Shown here piece after piece: positions 47,565 through 58,819 of a stretch of DNA of 64,000 nt (position 1 is the first letter of the stretch; the number at the start of each line of letters is the position of its first letter). The DNA is from Megamerina dolium. Its lineage: Eukaryota > Arthropoda > Insecta > Diptera > Megamerinidae. Under the pieces are notes generated by a model, which was given only the letters and a program-made list of their open reading frames with translations, did not search any database and had not been told where the DNA came from. The stretch spans positions 11,812,242-11,876,241 of the forward strand of contig OY978528.1 in the NCBI GenBank assembly GCA_963854835.1. Reading direction: 5' to 3'. Both the position numbers and the translations under genes were made by a program.

Positions 47565-47674
47565 TTTGTGGCACCTAAAGCCCCGAATTTCTCCTTGGCC
47601 GAGCTTCTCTTCCATTACTGTTGTGCGTGTTAAATTTCAGACAGTATTAGAAGGGACCTACCGTGGCAAATTGT
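47565..47674 (-). mobile_element. SINE, type B tail, truncated
   Basis: From the plus strand: GTGGCACCTAAAGCCCCGAA, GGCCGAGCTTCTCTTCC and ACTGTTGTGCGTGTTAAATT, then a jump to TGGCAAATTGTT. This is the 3' end of the SINE with an internal deletion, and it stops where the next SINE begins. Confidence 0.7.
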
Positions 47675-48066
47675 TAGGTCAGGTTAGGTCATGGGGCTGT
47701 CCTCTCTCTGAGAGGATACACTTAGACCAGAAAGGCCCATTGTGATACCACCGCGCTTCTCTTCCAATACTGTTGTGCATCTTAAATTTCAGACAGTCTT
47801 AGAAGGGACCTACTTATTTTAGCCGGTTCCGAATGGCAGCACTCTTGCGACATCACTATTTCTGAGCTTTCTCACAGAGATCTTTTTAGAAACTTTTCCA
47901 TGGCAAATTGTTAATGCCGGAAGAATTGCCAATCGCTTGCCGACAGATGGGTACCGTTCGAAAGAAATATCTGTTCGATAGTAAATTTGTTATGCTCCAG
48001 CCGTCGATTGAACCCACGAGCTACAGATCAGAAGGCCAACACACTAACCACTGACCTATGGCACCC
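47675..48066 (-). mobile_element. tRNA-derived SINE with LINE-like (type A) tail
   Basis: On the minus strand the head has GGTGCCATAGGTCAGTGGTT and GGTTCAATCG, and the body has all the family blocks. After AAGAGAAGCGCGG the tail reads TGGTATCACAATGGGCC, then GGATACACTTA..CCTCTC..GAGAGAGGAC on opposite strands, ending with AACCTGACCTAAC at 47675. The tail is nearly the same as that of the LINE at 32527-33150. It directly abuts the type B SINE at 47565. Confidence 0.82.
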
Positions 48067-48109
48067 TACGATTCCGGTATATATTGCAATGTTTTTACGC
48101 TAAAGAATA

Positions 48110-48560
48110 ACTTTTTAAATGTCATTCCAATCAGAAAATTATATTATCTGCTTTATTCAAGGACCTACAAAAGTCAAACCATACTTCTGCTTCAGCTATG
48201 AGGTCGGATTGTGCATTGAAAAGCCATGGTTGCAGACTGTTCTACAATTAAGCGTCATAAAAGTTGTGAATGTATTGTTTTTTATTGGCTCCACGACTCC
48301 CATGAGTCCTCTCACATTCTACAAGCAAATGTCAAGAATGTAGAAAATGCCTTTTTTTTTAACCATGAGTCCCTTTTCCCCAACCCCCAAGAATTTCGGC
48401 AAGACTATGCTACGTATAATATATCGCGTAATGCTATTAGGGCTACTAATGAATATCAATACTAGTCTTGGGATATTGTATTATTGCCGAGATAGTGGAA
48501 TAACCGATCAGTCATGGCTTCCGTATACAGGAAATCATATTAAAAATACTAACTAACTTA
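48110..48560 (+). other. Unclassified stretch with three overlapping open frames
   Basis: Frames at 48119-48343, 48226-48465 and 48347-48556 have fairly balanced composition (for example GPTKVKPYFCFSYEVGLCIE and NPQEFRQDYATYNISRNAIR). They could be shards of one broken ORF. I recognise no domain. Confidence 0.2.
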
Positions 48561-48639
48561 CTTATGTAATACAGTGGTCATCACTTATTAAACCTATTTC
48601 TTTTTTTCAGTAGTGTGTTTCCCCAGTCAACTCTCTTTT

Positions 48640-49590
48640 GCTACCAGTGATGCCAGTTGGAAATTTCCATTCATCCATCCATATTCCTAGGGTTCCAGGC
48701 TAGAACATAAGGCCACAGCATATTTCTTCCATTCGGGTCTATTTTGTGTCAGTCTCTTCACTTTATTCCAGCTAAGGCGCATAGCACGGGTTTCCAATTC
48801 TAATAGTCGTCACCAGGTGTTCGCTGGTCTTCGTCGTCTACGACTTCTTTGGGGGTTCCAGTCAATTGCAGTCCTTGTTAGGTCACCGCTCTCCCTACGC
48901 AGAACGTGATCGATCCAGCTCCGTTTTCTTTTTCGGATCTCCAACTGAACTGAGTTTTGCTGGGTTCTGGCCCATAAGACAGCGTTTGATATAGTATTTG
49001 GCCAGTATATTTTTAGAATTTTTAATAGGCAACGGTTTACAAAGACTTGTAGTGAGTTTTCACCTTTCGCATCCATATAATAAAGATGGTTTGACAATTT
49101 AATTGATTTGAATTTAATTTTAATTTTTTATTCAGCTTTTGAATCTTCGCTAGAATCGCCAGATAACAGAACGATTGTACCTCCTCCTGAATGTTTTGTG
49201 TGTTTATACGCATAGTTTTGGTTTTCGGGATATTAAACGCCAGTCCGGCTTTCGCGGCTGCTTTTTGTACTGCTTGGATTTTCGCTCCCATGTCCCAGGT
49301 AGGTATGTGACAGCAGGCAAATGTCGTCTGCGTAGTCGAGACCCATCAGGTGTCTTTGCAGTCCCCAAGTAATACCGCTTCCACCACGTTGTTGAACAGC
49401 AGACGTGAAAGAACACAGCCTTGTCGCACACCTGCTAACACATATGAATTCTGTCACCCAGAAGTTCTTCATGCCCCTTTGCATTCAAGAGCGCTACAAA
49501 TAGTTGGAAATTTACAACGTTGATAAGTTTTTCAGCATTTTATCCATCCACCGGAGGTTGAATCTTTCTCTGAATATTAAAATATTAAAG
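48640..49590 (-). pseudogene. LINE relic with RT catalytic YADD box
   Basis: On the minus strand, in order, are GVRQGCVLSRLLFNNVVEAV (RT domain 4), then LDYADDICLLSH with the catalytic YADD, then AKAGLAFNIPKTKTMRIN and EVQSFCYLAILAKIQKL. After a shift come FVNRCLLKILKIYWPN and SVQLEIRKRKRSWIDHVLRR, ending AIDWNPQRSRRRRRPANTW. Each piece is in a different frame. The order is that of the reverse transcriptase palm, thumb and C-terminal part of a non-LTR element. It is the only copy in the window that keeps the RT active-site box. Confidence 0.82.
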
Positions 49591-49932
49591 ACACAGATTA
49601 TTTGGCATTTTTTTGTTGTACCCAATTTATCTCTTATCAAAACTAAGATACTTCAAACATAATAATCACCCTTTAAATACAAAATAAATACAATAAAAAA
49701 TTGCAGTAGAATTTCTTTTGAACTAAAATGTTCATTTTTAAGTAGTTTTAGTATCTTGACAAAAATATTGAAAAATAATTGATTTTGAAATATCTCATTC
49801 TTTCAATCAAATTGATGTGTTAATTGTAAATTTGATTACACGTACTTTTTAGTATCACGTAAAAGAATAGATTCAAATGAAATCCATTATTTCTTAAATA
49901 GAAGGTTTTAACAATCTGTAGCTGGTATCATA
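49591..49932. other. No feature recognised
   Basis: A+T-rich spacer between a LINE relic and a small mariner derivative. Confidence 0.4.
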
Positions 49933-50282
49933 CAAGGTGCGACAAATATGTATTAAGACTCGAACCATATCTCAGCAACCAAGCGAGCCATCTATGTGTG
50001 AGCACATGCGTTTTGAAGCTTCAACCTTCCTCTACTAGGTTGAAGTTGAAATTATGCTTTTTTGATGACATTAAGACCATACTTCCTCGGCTTCGACGAG
50101 GACACTGGAGGCAATTCCGAAAAATGAGCTGGAACACGCGTTTGAATCACTATTAAATCGATGTAATAAGTGTATTGAATCAGGAGGAGAATATTTCGAA
50201 TAAATATACCGAAAAATTAGCAGATATTGTGTTTTAATTGTGTTTTCTAGAGGCAGTCTTAATACATAATTGTCACACCGTG
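49933..50282 (+). mobile_element. Mariner-type MITE, 350 bp, internally deleted
   Basis: Terminal inverted repeats of about 28 bp (left starting CAAGGTGCGACAA, both sides sharing TATGTATTAAGACT) are flanked by TA on each side. The interior keeps the end of a transposase frame: ELEHAFESLLNRCNKCIESG followed by GEYFE, the usual mariner C terminus. About 900 bp of the original must be missing. Confidence 0.75.
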
Positions 50283-50284
50283 TA

Positions 50285-50400
50285 TACGTGCGATCGGGTT
50301 ACGCAAAATGGCATTAAAAAGAGAAGAGTTCATGCTAAAAAAACATTCTCGGACAATTTTGTGATTTCTTGCCACAATTTTGTTTGACAAAAAGAAAATA
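50285..50400 (+). mobile_element. Mariner leader fragment
   Basis: GCGATCGGGTTACGC, GACAATTTTGTGATTTCTTG and CACAATTTTGTTTGA match the leader upstream of the mariner relic ATG at 18542. No transposase frame follows. Confidence 0.5.
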
Positions 50401-51529
50401 GGCCTCGAATGGTCAATTACTACACCCATAATGACAGATAACCATCCACTTTCCACGTCTCCCACACTATCCACACCCGCTTTCAAGTATATAAATTATT
50501 TGCCTTCCAGTATTACCCATTAAATAATAGCAAAAACTTAAACTTTCAGTGTGGTTTTTTCTCAAATTTCATTTAAAAATGTCCATTTGTGGCGACTGGC
50601 TCCTTATCATTGAGAAAACAGGCCATAAAAAGCATAGAAAAAACAAAAAAAAAAAACAATCAAATGATATACTATGTATATATAATACTTCATACAAAAA
50701 GGATTTATAGATATGATGTTGAATTTGAGATTTATAGATTTTCATAATTCTTTTTTTGTTTTTGCTTTTTTTAGGAAATTAAAAAAAAAAATTAAGTTTT
50801 CAAACTACCATTAGTAATACTTAAATGACCATTAACCATGAACTACATACATATATACAATATATGGGATTTATTTACATAGTTAAATGGCAAAATGGCA
50901 AAGTAAAAAAAGGTGGTAAAAGCGTTTCATTCGTCTGTTGGTTAGTTAGTAGTCATTTGTGATATGATTTGCATAATTGTGTCCCTTTTTTTTTTGGATG
51001 TGCCTCCAAAAAACAAATTAAATAAAAATTCTCTCATTTGTGTCTTAAGGTTAAGCACTACAATTGCTTTACAATTTGCAAGCTTAATTTTCAAAATGAA
51101 TTCTTGAAATGAAATTTTTTTTTTAAGCAATGCAAATAGTCAGTTTTCTTCTTTTTTTTCTATTTTTTGCATTTAATTAAAATTATTTTATGGCAAAACA
51201 AATTTTTTCAATTGCATATTATTTTCGATTCCTTGTATGTATATTTTGTATAAGCTTTTAGCTTCTTATTTTCTCTTTCACCATGGCCACACTGCTGTAA
51301 GTAATTATTACAAAAATATTCATAATTAAAGGTATTTTTTCACTTGACTGCCAATTCTTAATGCTTAACTTTTTTTTTTTTTATTATTTTTCGACTACAT
51401 AGTATGCAGGCACAGTGGAGCAAAGTAATTCAAATAATTGCAAACATATTTGCAATTCGAAATTTTAATAAATTATGACCTGTATTTTTTTTTTTTTAGG
51501 TAATCAGCCAATTATAATAAAAAAATATC
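50401..51529. other. No gene seen; A+T-rich DNA
   Basis: Poly-A/T tracts dominate and no domain-bearing frame is seen. Confidence 0.55.
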
Positions 51530-53699
51530 TCCTTACAGTCGGCTGGGGCCGACCAAACTATACCCTGCATATGTAGATTTATATATAAAAAGTTTACTCG
51601 AATATCCAACTTTTCTTTTATTTCCACTTTTCGAGAAACAATTTTTGCATATACTGCTAATTTACACCCGAAATATGGTTGACTTTGACGAAGTAAAAGG
51701 ATTTTAAGATAATTCCGAGGCTTAGTATGGGAGCTATATAAAAAGTGGGCGTGGCTTATCGCTTTCTAGTAAATCCAATTAATTTTTCAATGTTAATCCA
51801 CACCTTAAATTTGGTGTCCTACGTTGAATAGTTTCTAAGTTATGGTGGTTAACATTTTTGTTTAATTTCCTCAACTTTGTATGGGAGCCCCAATAAGAAG
51901 TGGCCAGATTATTTCCGACTACGATATTAATTTAAGTGTCAATTATGGTTATTGTAGACATAAGATTGCCTAAGTTTCAGCTGTTTCAATTTAAAATTTG
52001 TATGGGGGCTACGATAACCACTGGCCGTGGTGCGCCCATTTTCTGTGTTCCTAGTTGCTCGTACAATACTAATCCATACCCTAAGTCTCGTTGTCCTAGG
52101 CTAAATGGTTTGTAAGCTATGGAGCTTAAAATTTTAGTTTAATTCACTCGACTTTGTATGGTAGACCCATGAAGGAGTGGGCGTGGCACACTGATTTTCT
52201 GCCAGATTTTTGCCGACTACGATGTTAATTTAAGTGTCAATTATGGTTATTCTAGACATAAGATTGCCGAAGTTACAGCTGTTTCAATTTAAAATTTGTA
52301 TGGGGGATACGATAAACAGTGGGCGTGGTGCGCCCATGTTCTGTGAGCCTAGTTGCTCGTACAATATTAATCCATACCTTAAATCTCGTTGTCCTAGGCT
52401 AAATGGTTTGTAAGCTATGGAGCTTAAAATTTTAGTTTAATTCACTCGACTTTGTATGGTAGACCCATGAAGGAGTGGGCGTGGCACACTGATTTTCTGC
52501 CAGATTTTTGCCGACTACGATGTTAATTTAAGTGTCAATTATGGTTATTCTAGACATAAGATTGCCGAAGTTACAGCTGTTTCAATTTAAAATTTGTATG
52601 GGGGATACGATAAACAGTGGGCGTGGTGCGCCCATTTTCTGTGAGCCTAGTTGCTCGTATAATACTAATCCATACCTTAAATCTCGTTGTCATACGCTAA
52701 ATGGTTTGTAAGTTATGAAGCTTAAAAGTTTTAGTTTAATTCCCTTGACTTTGTATGGGAGACCCATGAAGGAGTGGGCGTGGTACACTGATTTTCTGCC
52801 AGATTTTTGCCGACTATGATATTAATTTAAGTGTCAATTATGGTTATTCTAGACAGAAGATTGCCGAAGTTACAGCTGTTTCAATTTAAAATTTGTATGG
52901 GGGCTACGATAAACACTGGACGTGGTGCGCCCATTTTCTGTGAGCCTAGTTGCTCGTACAATACTAATCCACACCTTAAATCTCGTTATTCTACGCTGAA
53001 TAGTTTGCAAGTTATAACCGGTAACATTTTTTTTAATTTCCGCAACTTTGTATGGGAGACCCAAAAAGCAGTGGGCGTGGCACACTGATTTTCTGCCATA
53101 TTATTTCCGACTAACATGTTAATCTCAGTGTCAATTATGGTTATTCTGGACAGAAGATTGTAGAAGTTACAGCTGTTTCAATTTAAAAGAAGTACAGACA
53201 CTTTGTATGAGAGCTACGCTAAAAAGTAGGCGTGGCTCAACCACTTTTGGCGAGGTTATATAGTAGTATAATATAACTCTATGTGCCAAATATTGTTGTC
53301 CCAAGTGGTATGTTGTGTGAGTTATAGCAAGTTAAAGATTTTGAAAATTTCGAGGTTAGTCGCTTTGAATGCTTGGTGTGGGCGTGGTTATTGACCGATC
53401 ATGCCCAATATCAATCCCCTCCGTACCCTTGGATCATAGATTACTTATGCCAAATTTCATCGAAATAGCTCAATATTTACTCAAGTTATCGTGCGAACCA
53501 GCCAGGTGACAGACAGACGGACGGACGGACGGACGGACGGACGGACGGACGGACGGACGGACATCGTTAAATCGAAAATTTAATCGACACTGATCACGAA
53601 TATATATCCATGTCTATATCTCCGGAGATTCCTTCAAGTGGACACAAACATCTGACCGAAATGAATATACCATGCATATTGCATTATGCAGGGTATAAA
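51530..53699 (-). mobile_element. mini-me / DINE-1-like element, copy 2, expanded
   Basis: This is the reverse-strand counterpart of 2349-3762. It has the stem-loop GTCGGC-TGGG-GCCGAC at the left, subterminal repeats TATACCCTGCAT (51559-51570) and ATGCAGGGTATA (53686-53697), and a single ACGG/CCGT microsatellite (53514-53562). Its core is longer than in copy 1 because a unit of about 298 bp is repeated: ACAGCTGTTTCAATTTAAAA occurs near 51978, 52276, 52574, 52873 and 53170. Each unit contains two blocks with GGGCGTGG and TTTGTATGGGAG. It is non-coding. Confidence 0.78.
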
Positions 53700-54870
53700 A
53701 ATTCAAGTAAATTGATTAAATTAAGCTGTGTGACCTTTGATCTCCCGCATTCAACGCTCAATATCCTATCTTTTGTTTCTATATTAACCCAAGAGTTGTT
53801 TAATTCTATCATTCTTCTTAATTCTTCTTGATATTCAGATGGATAGAAGTAAGACCAAAAATCATCCATTTTTTGTCTGTCTGGATCACTAAATCAAACC
53901 TGGGAACCTGCAATGGTCCCCAGGGTTAGAAAAGACACAGATCCAAGGTAGTTGCAGCGCAATCTGTAGAGGGCTGGACAGTGACAAAGTAGGTGCTCTA
54001 AGGTCCCCCGTAGCATTGACCTCGTTGCATGTTGTACACGCATCGCTTTCTACCAGACCAATTTTTGCAGCGTAAGATGTAGTAAGGCAGTGTCCCGTAA
54101 GAACCTCAACCAGTAATTTACAATCCTCACTTGGGAGTGATCAAATGTAGTCGGTGTATTTGCTATCATGCATGTGCGAAGCATAATTTTTGCAGTTTTC
54201 AATATGGAAACAGGAGGATGTATGTGTAACGACCTGACCTCCGACAGGCTTACGCCAACTTTGGTAAGTGCGCCCAATTTTTTATTCCCCTCAATTCCCT
54301 TATGTCCCGGTACCCAATAGATGGTGACGTGTCTGTCAACGCATAGTCTATCCAAGTTCTACATTGTCGTACACATTGTGAGTTCATCGTTGCAGTTACT
54401 ATTGCCATAGTGGCTACTTGGCTGTCAATGAATGTATTAACCTGAAAGTTAAGAGAAGTGCGCTCAATCGGCAGCTCTGCTATCTTCATAGCGGTGCAGA
54501 TCTCAGCCTGGAAGACGCTACAGTGATCCGGAAGCTTATATGACGGTTTAAGGTTAAGCTCCGAACAGAATACTGCAGTCCCCATACCCTCCGACAATTT
54601 TTTTCTTCGGTAAACAGGTTGTAGGAGTAGCAATCCATTTCATAAACCCCTGTGTATCTTGCTATGGCCAAAAGGCCGTTGTACTAGTTCTTTTGTCACT
54701 ATAAGTCTAAGTGCCGATTTCTTCGCAAAATTCTTAGCCACTAGCCCTATCGAATGTAAGTTTAGTAGTTTATCTAGTGCTGCTGTAGGAGTGGTGCCTA
54801 TTGCGGCAGTTATACATAGCTTTGCGACTCTTTGCAGAGCAGACTTTTAGTTCAAGCCCATTTCTAACAC
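53700..54870 (-). pseudogene. LINE relic with RNase H domain and C-terminal zinc knuckle
   Basis: Minus-strand order: RVAKLCITAAIGTTPTAALD and KLLNLHSIGLVAKNFAKK (end of RT), GMGTAVFCSELNL and HCSVFQAEICTAMKIAELPI (RNase H; Glu of the active site seen), FIDSQVATMAI (Asp), then IYWVPGHKGIEGNKKLGALT. The last block has lost the usual ADELA Asp. A zinc-knuckle-like CVQH...LLCHCPALYRLRC region and DDFWSYFYPSEYQEELRR follow. Frameshifts occur in at least three places. It abuts the DINE-1-like element on its left and faces the LINE at 55090. Confidence 0.8.
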
Positions 54871-55089
54871 CCCCAGAGTTTTTAGAAATTCATACATGAC
54901 ATATTAGTCAGGTTTTAGGGAATTAAAATACTTAACTGCAAGTTTTCGGTAGCGCGTTCTGCTCTTAATTAACCAAAATCAGGTACACACCACAGTACGT
55001 TGTCTCACGAAAACTCTTAACAAAGCAAAGGTTTGCTTTCCAAAACAAAAACAAACAAAAAAACGTGAAAATTAAAACCCCCATGATGG
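54871..55089. other. Spacer between two head-to-head LINE relics
   Basis: No recognisable feature; probably untranslatable LINE debris. Confidence 0.3.
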
Positions 55090-56600
55090 AATCCTGAGCA
55101 CGGCACCTAGATTTAGATTTGGAGTATGAAAAACCGATATTGGTCATTCTGGAGCGGCTTCTTTTGTTGATTTTCCATACTCCAAGTGTTTTGGTCGAAC
55201 TAAATATAATCTGGACCCAACAAACCTCTATTGAAATGCTGCGGGTCTTAGTAAGTGCACATTTTCCTAATGATCTATCTGAATCCGATCAACGCTCTTT
55301 TAACACTACTCGCATCTAACCTATAAATTGACTGGGAAATCTTGTTCCACGGCTTCACTAGAGGCTCTGATAGGAATCCTACCGCTAAACATTCATATTC
55401 AAAAATCAGCAGCAATCAGTGCCATTCGCATGAACTTTTTCCACAGTTCAACTTCGAATTCAAGTGGACACGAAACAATCATCAAACATATACCAAATAT
55501 AGAAATATGTTTTAACTCTGATTCCATGCCTCAAGAACTACACTATCGCAGGCACTTCACCACAATCATCCCAGACAGACAGACTGGAATGGAAAACGAA
55601 TAACAACTTAATACCCTCAAACATAATTACGTTTGGTTTACAGACGGATCGAAGACAGATGAAGGTACAGGCGCAGGGATATACGGTCCTAATACCCGCA
55701 TATCTGTTGCAATGGGCTCGTGGCCAATTGTCTTCCAAACAGAAATACATGCCATAGAACTTTGTGCATGTCATATACATGCCAGAGGGCTCAAAGGAGT
55801 GCACATTCTTATTTGCTCAGACAGCCAAGCTGCCATTAAATCTCTCTCCTCATGGGAGTTCTCCTCAGAACTAGTCACCGAATGCTTCCTTATCCTACAA
55901 AAACTCTCTATGCGAAATAAGGTCACATTATGTTCGGTGCTGCGGCACTACGGAATTGAGGGCAATGAAGTGGCGGACGAATTAGCGAGAGCTGGCTCGT
56001 CTTCTCCACTGACGGGCCCAGAACCTTTCTGCGGTATAAGCTGGCCATCGGCCAGAGCTATGATAAAAAAACATTACCACCACAAATACCTACTACAATG
56101 GACAAATTCGACCGGTCTCCGCCAAGCGAAAACTCTCATCAGCTTCAATGCAGCTTTTGACAGAATGACCGCCTAATGACCGGCTATCTCTCACGACATA
56201 ACTGGTTAAAATACCACCACCACAAAATGGGACTATCCTCTGACACGGAGTGTAGACTCTGTCTGGAGGAGGATGAAACATCAATCCACATACTTTGCGA
56301 ATGTCCGGCCTTGGCCAGACTTCGCCTCAGACACCATCAACTGAGTTTCCCAACACCAGCTTCAATCATCCAACGTTCGACAAGATAAATTCTATCCTTC
56401 ATTAAAAAAGTAGAGGAGATTCTAGTGTAGTAGACGAGCTTGGGTACAAAAGATCTCGTTTGGTCGCAGTGCCCGTAACACTTGTGGTTGGCTCCCAGTG
56501 GTATCAGCCGTAGGGCTCATATCCTCTAACAGACCTCGGTCTGGTTTCGCGTGATCCACTTAATGAACAAGGATTATGTCTTTGGTCCAACGTCACGCTC
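55090..56600 (+). pseudogene. LINE relic with near-intact RNase H domain and 3' end
   Basis: After RT-end pieces (SLEALIGILPLNIHIQKSAA at about 55350) an uninterrupted RNase H frame runs from about 55630 to 56176. It reads VWFTDGSKTDEGTGAGIYGP (Asp), QTEIHAIELCA (Glu), ICSDSQAAIKSL (Asp) and HYGIEGNEVADELARAG (Asp), so all four catalytic acidic residues are present. A +1 shift leads to GYLSRHNWLKYHHHKMGLSS and CRLCLEEDETSIHILCEC, the zinc knuckle, ending near 56388. A 3' untranslated part ends in TTGA repeats (56602-56620). The RT core is missing. Its RNase H is the best preserved in the window. Confidence 0.88.
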
Positions 56601-56620
56601 TCTTTTGATTGATTGATTGA

Positions 56621-57819
56621 ACGTATAAATTTCATAATTTTTTTTTTTTTTTTCACTCATCTCAGAAACTCTTAATGCGGAAATTTCTTATCAGAAGCCC
56701 CATCAGAATGTTGGCATATCCAGTTCTATGATTTTTTATGTCTTTCCAAAGGTATAAAGAACTTCGAAAGATGTTTTTAGAAATTTTTTCAGCCAACGCG
56801 TATAATCCATGGTCTGCTGAAGCCAAATGACGAATTGTATTCCACTGTACATTTCATTAACAACAACTAACCATATTTGTCTAGGCTTCAGAATGTTGCC
56901 CAGAAATAAGTTCAAAATTAAATAAAAATATGAATCTGTATAATTGAGAAAGTACTAAAAAGAAAAACAAGCAAGCATCAACAACAACAACATCATCAAC
57001 AAATTGAAACGAAATCAAAACTACATGCAGCATATAAGTACACCACTACTACATGTACGATACCTTACAAAAAGCACTTTCATATGCATATGTATGTACT
57101 ATGTACAAGTACAAGTACATAGTACAACAATTATATGAATTGTACAAGAAAATCAAATCATGCTGCTGATGAAAAGGATTTTATGCAACATAATAAATTG
57201 AAAATAAATTGCCACCCGTTGCCATGTTATCACAGCACAAAATTTAATATTTAAGACTTTATTTCAAATATCTACAAAATTCTACCTCAACATGTTGCTG
57301 TTTAAACTCGAACTCGAAGGAATGTACAAATATGTAGACAGTCGATGGTTTAAAGAAAATGCCTTTGGTAAAAAGTTAGAAGTTTACATTTCATATTTTA
57401 TGCACCACTGGACACTGTCGTCATTACAGAATGCAAGATTTTAAGCCAGAAAATTTTACTTATTTCGAAAAGATAAAACGAAAAATTTCAACTCCTTTTC
57501 CTACTTCGTCTTATGATTATTCTTTGACTTTGTTGATATCCCTTTAGCTTTATCTTTGAATTTATACATTTATATTTAATTATACTATAATATCGGTATG
57601 TTTATTATAGTCACTTACTTCGTTTGTATTAAATATCATTTCATACAATTGAGTGAATAAGTATTCATAAGTAAAATTATATAAATTAATCTGATATGAA
57701 ATCTACGAGTAAGTAAAGCCAGCATACAAATGAATTTTATATTTATTTTGACAATAAGTACATAGTACTAATACTCATAAAAGGATTTCTTAATTGACAT
57801 TGATTTTCATAGACGTACA
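56621..57819. other. No gene seen; A+T-rich DNA
   Basis: CAA and TACAAG-type runs and A+T-rich sequence. No domain-bearing frame. Confidence 0.55.
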
Positions 57820-57821
57820 TA

Positions 57822-58244
57822 CCACCTTGATCAAAAAGTTCCCGGAATAACCACCGTGTGACACTCCCATCGTTCCAATTTGAGTTCTGTTTTTTTTTTT
57901 ATTAAGTTGCCACATCTGTTGTTGATATTCCCTCTAAATCTTAGCGTCATAGCTTGACATTTGCAAAAATTACGTAGCCAAGAGTACATCTATCTCAGTC
58001 CTTCCTGCGATTTTTCCATTATTTCCTCTCGGCTGCTGAAACGCATTCCCCGTAATGGTTTTTCACTCGATTGAACAGAAAGAAGTTACAGAGAGCCAAA
58101 TCAGGTGAAAATCCCCAACACACACAGAGATAGATGTACTTTTGGATATGTAACTTTTGCATATGTCAAGCTATGAATTGACTCAAATTGGAACGATGGG
58201 AACGCCACACGGTGGTTATTCCGGGAACTTTTTGATCAAGGTGG
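57822..58244 (-). mobile_element. Mariner-type MITE with long inverted repeats, 423 bp
   Basis: Inverted repeats begin CCACCTTGATCAAAAAGTTC on each side and match over about 64 bp with roughly three mismatches. The match resumes further in (ATAGCTTGACAT...GTACATCTATCTC), so the original repeats exceeded 110 bp. TA flanks both ends (57820-57821 and 58245-58246). On the minus strand the interior reads SPDLALCNFFLFNRVKNHYG, the third catalytic block and C-terminal part of a mariner-like transposase. It is an internal-deletion derivative of a Tc1/mariner element. Confidence 0.85.
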
Positions 58245-58819
58245 TATATTTTATATCTAAAGGGAATTTCAATGGACACATGCCCTCACTTTGATAGCCT
58301 ATTACTCTGACCATCCATTTCATTTAGCTTATAATTATTTTTCATAGTCCCCTGGGGAGGTTTGACCGAATGCGATATCCGATAATAATAATTATAACTT
58401 CCATAAACAAGCCGTGAGTCAAATTGTGCTAGCGATAGCATGGTGGTAAAAAATTATACCAACTCTGGATTAAAGTTCAAACAAACAAGAGGAAAACCAA
58501 CAAATAACTCCACAGGTGCTTAGGAATCGAAACTAGAGGGGTAAAATGTATGACTAACCTGCTTTTTGATAACTTTTTTCTGGACCACAGTTATCCCTAC
58601 GAAGTAACCTCAAATTGCGGCTAGAGAGGCGAAAGGTAACTACCGACTACCATGAATTTTTCCATATCAATATTTTTCTGAAATATGCTTACCCTCTGTC
58701 TCCATTCAATAGGAGACTGATCTAGAAATTTAATGATTTTCTAAAATTGGTTAACATATTCCCTGGTTGATTTTACATCGATCAAATATATCATCAATCT
58801 TGAATTATTTCATCTGAAG
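58245..58819. repeat. Dispersed repeat (58470-58545) and one satellite monomer relic (58610-58760)
   Basis: GTTCAAACAAA..AACAAATAACTCCACAGGTG..CTAGAGGGGT matches 12265-12335. At 58610-58760 the phrases TCAATATTTTTCTGAAATATGCTTACCCTCTGTCTCC match the minus-strand monomer of 1075-1830. Confidence 0.45.
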
